Positions 48,161 through 64,000 of a DNA stretch of 64,000 nt are shown here, piece after piece; within the stretch, counting starts at the first letter, position 1, and every line of letters begins with the position of its first letter. Below the pieces are notes generated by a model. That model was not told where the DNA came from. It made no database searches and saw only the letters and a program-made list of their open reading frames with translations. Origin of the DNA: Bigelowiella natans CCMP2755 (lineage: Eukaryota; Cercozoa; Chlorarachniophyceae); assembly GCA_000320545.1 (NCBI GenBank), contig ADNK01000149.1:62001-126000 (forward strand), read 5' to 3'. The position numbers and the translations under genes were made by a program.

Positions 48161-49913
48161 GAGTCCACACAACCATCATACGTGGATATGCTCAATTATG
48201 AAACATATTCGATTAGGTGATGAGTCGTGAGAGAAATGTCAATTCCACCATCATCATCATCATCATCATCATCCTTATCATCATCTAGGCGCCGGAATGT
48301 TCAATCATACCGATTCTCTGCAGACGTCATCTTGGCATGGTATGCTGTGTGTGCGTGTGTGTGTGTTATTCTCGGCATGGACGCATGCATGAAATTCTTA
48401 TCACATGCTACTGCTGCTGCTGCTGCTGTTGTTGTGGTTGTGGTTGTGGTTGTTAAATTAATATCCGAAAAAAAATCTTCCTCAGCACACGTTCGAGGTC
48501 GAAAGTGGTGGCACATTTGCGCCCCAGAGAAGGTGGGAAGAGGAGAGGGAGAGGGAGAGAGAGAGAGAGAGAGAAGAAAGAGAATATTTGTTGCATGCAT
48601 ACCTGGTTTGTGTGATTAGGCGAACAAGCTAGTGAAATCATATCATGATTTCTTCTCAAACCCAAATTGTAGCACAGCAGACTAGCAGCAGCACCACCAC
48701 CAGCAGTATATGTACACGTTCTGCGTCGCATCAATGCTGCTGCATCCTTTCGCTATATCAATCTTCCAACCGCACAAATCATCGTCGTCATCGCCGTCTT
48801 CTTCTATCCATGCATGCGCATGTCGTTTACTACCGAAAATGATGATGTAGGGTTGCTATGAGGACTACGTCAAACCAGGGGAGATCCTCGGTACTACTAC
48901 TACTACTACGAATCACTTCTACGAATTACTTCTCACTCAACGTTTTGTCGTCATCATCGTTCGTGGGTCACCACCGCTACTATTACGTTTTGAGATCATC
49001 TAGAAACGATAGAAATGAGAAAAGGTTTGTGAGGAGCTGATGACGATGGGTGCTGCATGTCTGTACAGGCTACAGCAACGGCTGGTGGCACACGACGCAG
49101 AACCTGAAAAACCCAACTATCACAGGTGAGAGGAGGAGAGGGAGTTTGTTTGGAAGAATATGATTAGCTACGCTGATGACAGCTAAGACGCTTTGGCGGT
49201 GAATTATTGCATGATTACAATTTAGAGAGCTATTCCTTGCATCTTTCCTTGCATCTTTTCTTCTTGTTCTGGTTCTTCTTCCTGTTCGTTGCTACGCCTC
49301 CCCAATCATCGCTCGGTTGTATTGAATCAGTTACCGGCACTATTGTTACGCGTGAGAATCATAAGCAAGTGGCCGAGATGCTCCAGGAGGAGTGTGTGCA
49401 AGATAAAGTAGAATTTGTTTAAACTAGTAGTCGTCCTCTCGTGGTGGTGGTGGTGGTGGTGGTGGTGATTGTCTTTGATTCATCACAAGAGCTGATGATG
49501 ATAATAGAGAATGATTATCAACACAAACACGTCGTTGAGTATAGTTATCTTGTCGTTATTATCGTCATCTCTTATTAAGTAACCATCACTTCGTCGCTAT
49601 GTTGTTGTCTCTTCTTCTCGTACCTCGTTCCATCGTGCCGTGACCACCTACACTTACACTTCAGTTTGGATTCAAGTTCTCTGCACAGCTCTGCGATGCT
49701 CTTGATTCATGCTACGGTGCATGGGAGCGTGCATTCTCAAGTAAGAGGGGATGAAAGGAGGAGGAGGAGGAGGGGGAGGAAACACAATGAATTTATCATC
49801 GTTATGGAGAGAGAGGAGGGGAATCTTTGGGGGCATGCCAGTTTCAATCTTCTACAGTTGTATCTTTCCTTAAAAAGAAAGAACATGTATATTATATATA
49901 TATATATATATAC

Positions 49914-49944
<31 letters not shown>

Positions 49945-50166
49945 ATAGAAAATAGATTAAGATAAAAAATACAAGCGATAGCAGATGTAGGTTCTTCCAT
50001 TATTCATGAGCATATTTCTGTCCGATAAGGCGATGAAACGAAGGAAACTCCGTCTACCACATGGAAGGGCTGGCGTGCAAGAACGTCAGCAGAAAATTTG
50101 AAAGCTAAAGAAAGTTGGCTGCCTACAGACAACATGTATGATGGTCGGAACTTCATTACAGGATAG
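45122..50166 (+). CDS. TPR-JmjC Fe(II)/2-oxoglutarate oxygenase
   Basis: Eighteen exons in phase: 45122-45342, 45502-45547, 45717-45770, 46021-46097, 46331-46364, 46512-46576, 46760-46843, 47188-47318, 47581-47672, 47853-47927, 48065-48086, 48289-48339, 48486-48532, 48851-48890, 49069-49125, 49331-49407, 49665-49740 and 50030-50166 (TAG), about 461 aa. The N-terminal ~75 residues form a TPR pair (AIQFQREGKLELAMRAFRAA; TYMNLGVALMRSGRLTEAAH). From ~133 a JmjC/cupin fold follows: FSMPVIITDGMENWQALHTW, WKVVLIGTKG, FNHTDSLQ (His307, Asp309), VRGRKWWHICAPEK, YVKPGEILGYSNGWWHTTQN (His354). The HxD...H triad for iron is present. JMJD6/FIH-type relatives hydroxylate proteins; the substrate is unknown. 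TPRs may select it. No targeting signal is evident. Confidence 0.87.
48123..48157. repeat. (GA)n tract in an intron
   Basis: Intronic in the TPR-JmjC gene. (CA)n at 46193-46220 and (GTG)n at 49442-49467 are others. Confidence 0.85.
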
Positions 50167-50927
50167 ATGTACCTCTACACATCTAAAAGACGCAGCTGTT
50201 GACGCATGGAATAAATACCCAAAAAGGATTGTTTGTGGTTATCTCTCGTGATGAATAGAAACTCATGAGTTGCAAAATGGATTGAATGAAGGATTGGAGT
50301 GGTGGAAGAGACGCTAGGCGCATGACTTCAGTATTAGAAATGGCATTAAACCTGCAATTGACATCTCCAGATGATATACATGTAAAACAACACCTTTTTT
50401 CCAGCCATCGTCGGAGACGTGTTCGATTCAATTTAGAACAATTGGCAGCGCAAATCTGTTTCTTGTTGACCATGCTATGGAATTCTAGAATTGCATCGCA
50501 GCGCAAATAGGTGCAATCTAGCAACGGTCACCACGCGTAGCAATCTAGTCAGTAAAATGCAGCGATTGCTTAGCACATCGAAGCTTAAATCACACACACT
50601 GCAAGTGTGTGATCATGTTGTGTGTTGTGTGTTGTGTGTGTGTGTGTGTGTGTGTGTAACGTGGGCATGTGTGTGCGCGTACACTGGATGTGTGCTGCTT
50701 AAGTTGTTGTCCAGCACGCCATATACATGTATGCTAAGATGCATGTAGCGAAATTTGATGCTCTTGTAGCTACCAAGAGCGTGTGCAGCTGCGCTATACG
50801 ATGCGAACAATTTCGACATTCAACGGCTAATCGCAAGAGCCTATGAATCAATTACAGGTATACACAGCTTTGACAGAAACTTGGAACGTGACTATTGTGA
50901 AATATTCTCTAACAATATTCATAACTG
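50167..50927. other. 3' spacer between convergent genes
   Basis: No exon is supported. A (GT)n run at about 50624-50658 and palindromic words (TACATGTATG, GCATGT) are present. Confidence 0.5.
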
Positions 50928-51205
50928 CTATTGAGATGATGATGGTTTGGTGGGTATCTTAACATTTTCAGATATCCAATCTAAATAGTCTTTGCGCCCT
51001 TCCTCGATGCTTGTCGTTATCACCTCAGGACTCTCATACGGATGATGCTTCTACACAATAATATCGTTTTTAAAATGGAACGATACAAGATTACATTGCT
51101 ATCACTATAATTATATATACACACCTCCACATACTCAATGAGTTGCTCTACGAGAGACTCATGCGTCTTCACCATAAGCAAAAGCTCCTATTAAATGTGT
51201 AGCTA

Positions 51206-51245
<40 letters not shown>

Positions 51246-51288
51246 CTCTCCCTCTCTCCCTCCCTCTTACTCTCTCTCTCTCTCTCTT

Positions 51289-51326
<38 letters not shown>

Positions 51327-51753
51327 ACTGATCAGGCCATATCTGCGATGCTATTGTAGTACCTGATCCGTTTCGATCTTATCCTTCCATCTATACGTGC
51401 TTGAGAGACCAGGTATTGTGTTCACGCACGCCGCTAGATTCTCGACCACCTGTGTTGTGTTGTTGTGTCAAGATAAGAATAATGCTGCCACACGTATAAT
51501 GATCCTGCTCTTAAATTTTCGTGATTAATGATAACCAAGCCTTCCGAAAGCTTCTGTGCGGCAGTTCGATCTGGCACTTAAATCACGCTAAATGAGGAAG
51601 AGGAAGGTAGGTGCTCCAATGGATAACAGAAATGATGCGGAGCTGCATATCTTTACCTGTGATCCATGCGACACGGAAAGGAGTGGGGGATTTTGAGGCA
51701 GTCGCTATTGCACGACGCCCGGATCGCAGCCAAGTACGCGAATAAGAGCGCAT
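50928..51753 (-). CDS. cutA: CutA-family divalent-ion tolerance protein
   Basis: Five minus-strand exons, 5' to 3': 51657-51753, 51536-51576, 51363-51449, 51125-51187 and 50928-51050 (TAG), 136 aa. CutA hallmarks are complete: VPDRTAAQKLSEGLVVENLA, LAACVNTIPGLSSTYRW, ELLLMVKTHESLVEQL, HPYESPEVI and YLDWI at the C terminus. CutA forms a trimer with a ferredoxin-like fold resembling PII proteins and is linked to copper and other metal tolerance. The first ~30 residues (MRSYSRTWLRSGRRAIATAS) are basic and rich in Ser/Ala, which suggests import into mitochondria or plastids. Introns carry (TA)n, (GT)n and (CA)n. Convergent with the TPR-JmjC gene. Confidence 0.92.
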
Positions 51754-51769
51754 ACTGTCTTCTATAAAA

Positions 51770-51827
<58 letters not shown>

Positions 51828-52717
51828 GGTTACACAATGGGTCACGCTAGCACATAATCAATGTTTAAGAAAGAAGAGACCAGTAGGATAGCACAGGTAG
51901 AGAGAACCCGCGACGATCAATCCTATGATGACAATCTGAGTAGTCAGCGATCTGCAATGTTAAGATTAGCGAACTCAGGATTTGCAGTCGAAGATAGAGC
52001 GGTCGGTGTGTAAGCGAAGAGCAATTCATTGTTCATCACAATTCCATCATATCCCTTAACTTCGACATATATACAAGCTCGGTTATTGTAGATCTACTTC
52101 ACTTTTTCTTAATGTCGAACTCGAAGTCCATGAGAGTGGAAGCCCTCCCCGAGGGACTTCCTTCTCTTCCTCCGGTCTTTGGTTGCTTATTATTTCCCGA
52201 TATATTAAATACATCGGCACGGAACCCAACATATTAAATTCCACTGCCGGATTTCCCAACACAAATCCCCGCCCGGATGTTCTCCTCCGACAAGAGAGTC
52301 GCGGGAGAAAAACTGAGTTTGTGGGAAGATATTTTCGCAGTCCTCGCAACGTCTAAGAATGTTCCTTTCTAAAACTATTATTGGGACGGGGATTTTAACA
52401 AAATCTAAGTCTCCTTTTTGTGTCGTCTTCGAAAATTTACATCAGATTAACATCTTGGACTTGTACGAAAAATCGAACTGCACCAGTTCTCAGTATAGAA
52501 GTGACGATATTCACCTTCCCGATATCCATGAGAGGCCAATATTATTAAAGAACGACAACATTGAGAAGGTATTTGTTGAATTAATCAGCGGACCAGCTAC
52601 CAATGGATGAATCCAGAGTGGCCTGAAAGAAAGAATCTTTGGTGGCAACTACCCTCACAGATATCAAGTGCAAAGACGAAAGCAAAACCCCCAAAGAAGA
52701 GATACTCGAACACAAAC
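51754..52717. other. Divergent spacer upstream of CutA and E1
   Basis: Holds a (CA)n(TA)n tract at 51768-51822 beside the CutA start. ORFs at 52083-52349 (-) and 52359-52610 (+) show no family match. The E1 frame is open upstream of its ATG to about 52607. Confidence 0.5.
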
Positions 52718-55700
52718 ATGAGTGAGGAGAAGAAAGAAGTTAAAGAAGACTTATCCCGTATGAAGGGTGCATACGGTGAAAAGATGATTAAGAAGCTCAA
52801 GACGATGAAGGTTGCCGTGTTCGGTCTCCGTGGATCGGGGATTGAGACAGCTAAGAACCTATTGTTGGCAGGACCTCACACCGTTATGGTATGTTGAAAT
52901 TTTAATCGTATTAACTTAAAGCTCGTTCTAAGCATGAAACCTCGACCGAATTTGAATTTTATGTGGCAAAAAAAGGTCCATGACGACGAGCTCGTCCAAG
53001 CAGTCGACCTCGGGGCTAACTTCTACTTGAACGAATCTGATGTCGGCAAGCCACGTGGCGCAGCTTGTGAAAAGGAACTAGCAGATATCAACCCAAACAC
53101 ATACTTCAGTGTACACACCGGGGAGATTACTGCAGATTTGTTGAAGCAGTATTCTACAGTTGTTTTTACTGACCTGCAGTCTCAATGGCCTATGAGCAAG
53201 CTCATTGAGTTCGATAAGGTTTTTTTGGATGATTCATGTGAATACTTGTCATACAAATTTTTATATGTATTATAAAAATATTTTTTAATTGAATATATTA
53301 CACAAAAATATAAATATTTTATAATATCGTGTTTTGTTTTAGATCTGTACCGAAAATGGAACCAAGTTCATCTGGAGTAGCATTTTTGGAATGCACACGA
53401 GTATCTTCTCCAACTTCGGCAAGAAGCATGAAATTTTCGATAAAGTAACAACCACGCTTTCTAATCATCGATATTTCACAACCTTATAAGTTGTCTGTCA
53501 CGTCTAATTAGGATGGTGCCCCAGAGCGATCAATCGTAGTTACTTCGGTCGAGTCTGTTCCTGCACCGTATGAGAAAATTGACGACTTCCTTCTCGCTCA
53601 CCTTCCATCCTACTTCGATGTAAAAAAGATGGGTTACTCGGCAAAGAAAGAATGGGTTATATTAATATTGTTGCTTTCTGATTATCAGTACTCATGATGT
53701 TTTTCTTGTTGAAGGGTGTCAAACTCCTCGAAGAAAAAGCAGGCCTCAAGTTTGATGACAAACGCAAAAAGAGCCTCACTGTAGGAGAAATCCTAGACTA
53801 CGCTGAAGGAAACCCTGCGGTAGTAGAATATTAAGGTTATATACATTTGTTCAGGCAACTGATTCATCTTGTTATCTTTTATCAGACTGCCAATAAGGGC
53901 AAAATGGTGGGTAAAATTACTACTGCAGGAGAGCGACACCTTTTGGCTTCTGGAGATCATATTAAATTGGAGGAAATTCAGATGGTAAATTAGAGGATAG
54001 CCCTGCACATTGTTTCAATATATTACAATAATACGTTTTTCTCATTCAGGAAAAGAAGGATAGCGGAAATGTCGACACGTATAAGTACGGCGAGAAAGCT
54101 ACCAGCATCAACGCAACCTTTGAGATTAAAGTTCACCGCACAAACCCTCGCACGTTCTTCATTGGGGATATTTCCGGGCTTGGTTCTTACGTCCAGGGTG
54201 GTATTGGATCCCAGAAGAAGGTTTCCGTCTGGATGGATTATGAATCTCTCGAGCAGCAACTCTATGCACCAACAATTGAGGCAGGGGTGCAAAATTTCAT
54301 GAAATTTGGGGTCTCCACTATGCTCCACACCGGTAAGTGGCATGATAATCCTTTTCTTTTCCCTGTAAGTGACTTTAATGACGCATGTCCATACTTAGGA
54401 TTGGTTGCCCTTATGCAATTCCACGAGGCGAAAAAAGAGCTTCCTGCAATTCTAGATAAAGCTGACGCTGACAAAGTCGTGCAGTATGCGAAGAAACTTG
54501 CAGAGGAAAAAGGCATGGGACTCGATGAAGCTCTCGTGACGAAGATGGCAAAGTAGAATGATAATATTGATATTTCCGAGAAAGACCTGAGAAAAGATCA
54601 AATATTAAGTCGTGATGTATTACATCAACCAGGTTCGCGCGAACAGAAACCAATGCAATCGCTGCCATTAATGGTGGTTTTGTTGCACAAGAGGCCATGA
54701 AACAGACAGGAAAATACACTCCTATTAACCAGTTTATCCATTTCGACGCTTTTGAGCTAGGTACGGATTTCTTTGAATATCACCTGAAAGCTTAGTGTCT
54801 AATGATTTTGTGTAATGATCTTATCTTCTAGTCGGTGATGGTGGAAAAGGAGACCGCAAGGATCGATATGGCCATTATGCAACATTGTTCGGAGAGGAGT
54901 TCGTAGAAAAGGCTCACAAATCCAACTACTTCCTCGTTGGATGTGGGGCTCTTGGATGCGAGTTCCTCAAGAATATTGCTATGATGGGTCTGGGGTGCAA
55001 GGGAAAGATCAACATTACTGACGATGACGTAATCGAGCTCTCGAATCTTAGTCGCCAGTTCTTGTTTCGCCGCAAGCACGTTGGAAAACTTAAATCTGAG
55101 TCATCCGCCGGAGTCGCTTGCGAAATGAATCCAGAGCTGAAAGGAGGTAATGCCGTGGTACATAAATTTAATATGTAATGTGAAATTTCACTGTCATATT
55201 GTTCATTAGGTATGAACGTTCACAAGATCCGTGTTGAGCCTAAGACAGAAAACGTATTCACTAACAAGTTCTGGACCGATCTTGATTTTGTTATCAACGC
55301 CCTTGATAACATCCACGCTCGTGTCTACATGGACGGAAAGTGCATCTTGCACTCTAAACCTTTGTTCGAATCTGGAACACTTGGAACCCAGGCGAACAGC
55401 TCCGTTCACATCCCTCACAAAACCCCCTCTTATGCTGAGGGAGCTCCACCTGGAGAAGGGCAAGGAATTGCGATGTGCACAATGACAAACTTTCCTTATG
55501 AATCCCTCCATTGCATTGAATGGTCTAGGGCGATGTTTGGCCAGATGTTCGAGGATGGACCTGCCGCATATGAAGACCTCCGCAAGGCTGGGGTCGAGAA
55601 ATTCCTGGAAAAATGCGAGGCTAACGAAGGAGAAGGGCTCGCCAAACTCCAGAGTGCGCTTAAATGGGCTGCTCTTGCTAAGAAATCATCTCTCGAAACC

Positions 55701-56987
55701 TGTGTGCAGCTGGCATTTGATATCTTCATTGAAGAGTACAGAAATAAGGTGAAGGACCTCATCTCTTGTTACCCTAAGGATACCAAGGACAAGAACGGCA
55801 CGCCTTTCTGGCGGGGCCGTAAGCGTTTCCCATACCCCCAGGAATGGGACTCAAGCAATGATAAATACGTTGACTTTATTTGGCACACGGCTTGCATCTT
55901 TGCGGATGTTCTTGGCGTCTCTAAGGATGGCTACCCAACCAAGGCGGCATGTGCTGAAATCGCTGCGAAAATTGATGTACCAGAGTGGAAGGCCAAGAAA
56001 GTCGAGGTTGAAGAAGAGGGAGAGGAAAAGAAGAAACCAACCTTCTCTGCTGAAGACATGAACCTCTTTGAAAAGCTAAAGGAGGACGTCTCAAAGATTG
56101 ATGTGTCCTCACTCCCTGCAATCAGTCCTGGTGACTTTGAAAAAGATGATGACTCAAATCACCATATCGACTGGATTACCTCCTCAGCAAACTTGCGCGC
56201 CGATACCCGTAAAATTAAGAACGAGGATCGTCATAAGTGCCGTATGATCGCAGGACGCATCATCGCGGCGATTGCCACCACGACGGCCTCGATCACGGGC
56301 TTCGTGTTCTTGGAGGTCTATAAGCATCTTCTTGGAATGGAAGATATCAATAAATTTAACTGGAACACCATCAACCTCGCCACAAACATTATCATTTCTG
56401 AGATGCCCGCAGATCCTAAGCAGAAGTATTCTTGGGTTAAGAAGGGGGAAAGAGAAGATGGAGGCAAGATTGTCAAAACTGAGGCTGCAATAATTGCAGT
56501 CCCAGAGAATTTCACTTGCTACGACTTCATCGATATTAAGGGAGATATGTCGTTGGGTCAGCTCGCAAAAGCCATCACCTCGCACGAAAAACTGCAGGGT
56601 GGTTTGACTGTCACAGGAATGTTTGCCGGCAAAGCATCAATATACGAGTCAACTGACATCTCAATTTATGAAAAGAAAAAGGAAACTGCTCTTAAACGTT
56701 TGGCAAAAGCTAAAAGTGCTGGTCACAAGAGAATTTTCAAACAACATGCGGACACCGCTCAGAAATTCATCGATGCCATCAAGGCCCAAGAAACTAAAAT
56801 GATTTCGGAAACTTACTTCAAGAATGCAGGGCCTTTAGCTGATCCGAATCAACCTTTCTTCATGCTTGACGTCAGTCTGGACATTGACCCTAACCTGCCA
56901 GGATGGTTGCGATCAAGACTTCCCAAGAGAGATGACACTCACACCATTGACATCCAAACGCCTAAGGTCCGAGTGTGGTACAAGTAA
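52718..56987 (+). CDS. UBA1: Ubiquitin-activating enzyme E1
   Basis: Ten exons in phase: 52718-52888, 52976-53218, 53343-53444, 53512-53655, 53715-53819, 53886-53984, 54050-54552, 54633-54760, 54832-55146 and 55210-56987 (TAA), about 1195 aa, longer than human UBA1 (1058). The inactive adenylation half has a diverged glycine motif (FGLRGSGIETAKNLLLAG). The active half has FLVGCGALGCEFLKNIAMMG and ITDDDVIELSNLSRQFLFR. The catalytic Cys is in GIAMCTMTNFP (about residue 693), after ESGTLGTQANSSVHIPH. A C-terminal ubiquitin-fold-like region reads DIKGDMSLGQLAKAI and GLTVTGMF. The enzyme charges ubiquitin for transfer to E2s in cytosol and nucleus. Introns are only 59-124 nt, without long microsatellites, unlike the neighbours. 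The start is the ATG of MSEEKKEVKEDLSRMKGAYG; an upstream ATG at 52607 is in frame. Confidence 0.95.
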
Positions 56988-57704
56988 TTTGAACATCCGA
57001 ACTACCCGCATGGCATTGGCATCCTGGATGAGACTGAGAATACACTTTTCATTAACGTGTTGAAGCAATTGTTCAGTAAATCTTCAACACAATTAACACG
57101 AAGTATATAAAATCGAGTATATGTCAATATGTCATCGATCTCAATGCTGTGCGATTCTTGCATCCGTTACATTCATAACATATTGCTGCTTTGGGGCCCC
57201 TACGCATACAGCTTGCATGTTGCTGAGTACGTTAGCGCATATTTAAAACATACTAGCTAGCTACCTAGCATGCTAGCATATATATATGATGCATCATCTA
57301 GCAAGTGCATCGATAGGCATGGCAATAATAGTTGCGTTATTGTGATTATTATTTTTGCTAATAAGCAGCATGGCTACTAGCTAGCTAGCTAGCTAGGCCA
57401 CGCTAGCTACGGATACACCATCCATAGACATGCTAGCATGTGTGCACACGCGCGCACGTGAAAGCAAAGCTACCGCAGCATCATGTAGCTAGCATAGAGC
57501 ACAATGCAATACTAGAATGCTCATCATTCATTTAGCTAATTTAGCTGCTCTAGCAATGCTAGACTGTGTATTTGCGATGCTAGCAAGCTAGAACGCCAAA
57601 CATCTCTAGCAGATTAATTTGGCGTAGTGAAGGGATGAACTACAACAGATAGCATTCACATTTGCTGCATTTATTGCCTGCGATACGATTTTTGGGTATC
57701 AGCA
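56988..57704. other. 3' spacer between convergent genes
   Basis: No exon is supported. The stretch 57240-57620 is rich in TAGCTAGC, GCTAGC and GCATGC words. Confidence 0.6.
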
Positions 57705-63429
<5,725 letters not shown>

Positions 63430-64000
63430 CTCATGACATGGAGGAGGAGGAGGAGGTGGAGGAGGAGGATGTTCGTGACCGATAGTCACGGTAGGGAGCA
63501 GGGGAAAATACGATTCGAATGACAACTATGGAACATGTGCCACGTATCTAGTTCGTAGCAAATGTAACGAGCGGCCTTAATGTATCTGCCTGCGGCCGCA
63601 TCATCATGATGACCCCAGACCCAAATGCTTTTTGCTATAGCGCTCATTGACATGTGCCATCGGGATTACTGTATGCTTTGCATAAAATATTCACCCGACG
63701 GGGTGTTATACAAACGAACCAAGATCTTGTAGTGGGTCCCTATTTGCCCTTCGCTCATGCGAAACTACTCCCCTGGGCGAATCTCGGGTGCAAACCGTCT
63801 AAGATAAAGAGGGAGGTAGATTTAGACGCGGACTGGACTCCGTCGCCGGAGATAGCCACACATGGATGATATTTCTCCATACTGATCCATACATGTACAT
63901 GCGTCCGTAAAGATTAAACACGTGCACTGCTCAATGCGGGTGGTGGTGGCACGGTTTAGTGTGCACGCGCATCCGCACAAGAGCGACCTCTTGGGAAAAT
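63430..64000. other. Upstream region of the helicase gene, unresolved
   Basis: The 5' end of the helicase gene should be here or beyond the window. A minus frame at 63430-63525 (following an AG near 63526) could be a further helicase exon; it has no ATG. A + ORF at 63654-63869 ends in protein-like sequence (KREVDLDADWTPSPEIATHG) but has no supporting splice partner. Confidence 0.35.

Noticed and set aside
54333-54370. Possible 37-nt intron inside the E1 exon (GTAAGT to TGTAAG)
   Set aside because: Removing it breaks the frame, and the read-through sequence is open and protein-like.

Overview
This is nuclear DNA of an intron-rich eukaryote. Nearly every gene is broken into many short exons with GT-AG introns. 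The introns carry simple repeats: (CA)n, (GA)n, (TA)n, (TAG)n, (ATG)n and (GT)n. I rebuilt gene models by hand from splice signals, reading phase and protein-family motifs, so most genes appear as strings of exons rather than long ORFs. A unicellular alga or related protist is the best guess. The window has a galectin-plus-GT31 glycosyltransferase of a type best known from green plants, mitochondrial proteins with their own presequences, and a CutA with a possible transit peptide. I cannot name the species, and no organellar or bacterial segment is visible.

Layout, left to right: noncoding DNA full of short palindromes (1-870); a repeat-rich stretch leading to an unrecognised + gene (C-terminal exons 4048-5068); an EOLA1-like ASCH-domain gene (+, 5851-7015); an orphan multi-pass membrane protein (-, 8829-11037) divergent from a SAP-domain gene with a coding minisatellite (+, 11167-13322); a long gene resembling RNA polymerase I factor TAF1A (+, 13960-19895); mitochondrial ribosomal protein mS34 (-, 20568-21461) divergent from an ABHD11-like hydrolase (+, 21609-22927); a guanosine/tRNA-type nucleoside deaminase (-, 23430-24572) whose start codon overlaps that of a small unknown gene (+, 24571-25267); a 20-exon galectin/GT31 galactosyltransferase (+, 25524-31265); a membrane protein with a coiled coil (-, 33456-35269); an ankyrin-repeat protein with a myristoylation-type N terminus (+, 35650-37880); a long unknown gene (+, 38909-43568); a TPR-JmjC oxygenase (+, 45122-50166); CutA (-, 50928-51753); ubiquitin-activating enzyme E1 (+, 52718-56987); and a DBP2/DDX5-type DEAD-box helicase with an unusual N-terminal extension (-, 57705-63429).

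Genes often sit in head-to-head pairs with very short promoters and tail-to-tail pairs with longer spacers. The 3' spacers share a distinctive composition of short self-complementary words (CTAG, GCATGC, TAGCTA, CATG), while microsatellites concentrate in introns. Two 3' spacers also carry diverged copies of one ~120-bp element with conserved spacing, the best candidate here for something undescribed. The genes are housekeeping functions (ubiquitin, RNA helicase, Pol I transcription, mitochondrial translation, glycosylation, oxygenase) with no operon-like logic. Coordinates of well-supported exons keep reading frame across every junction unless stated.
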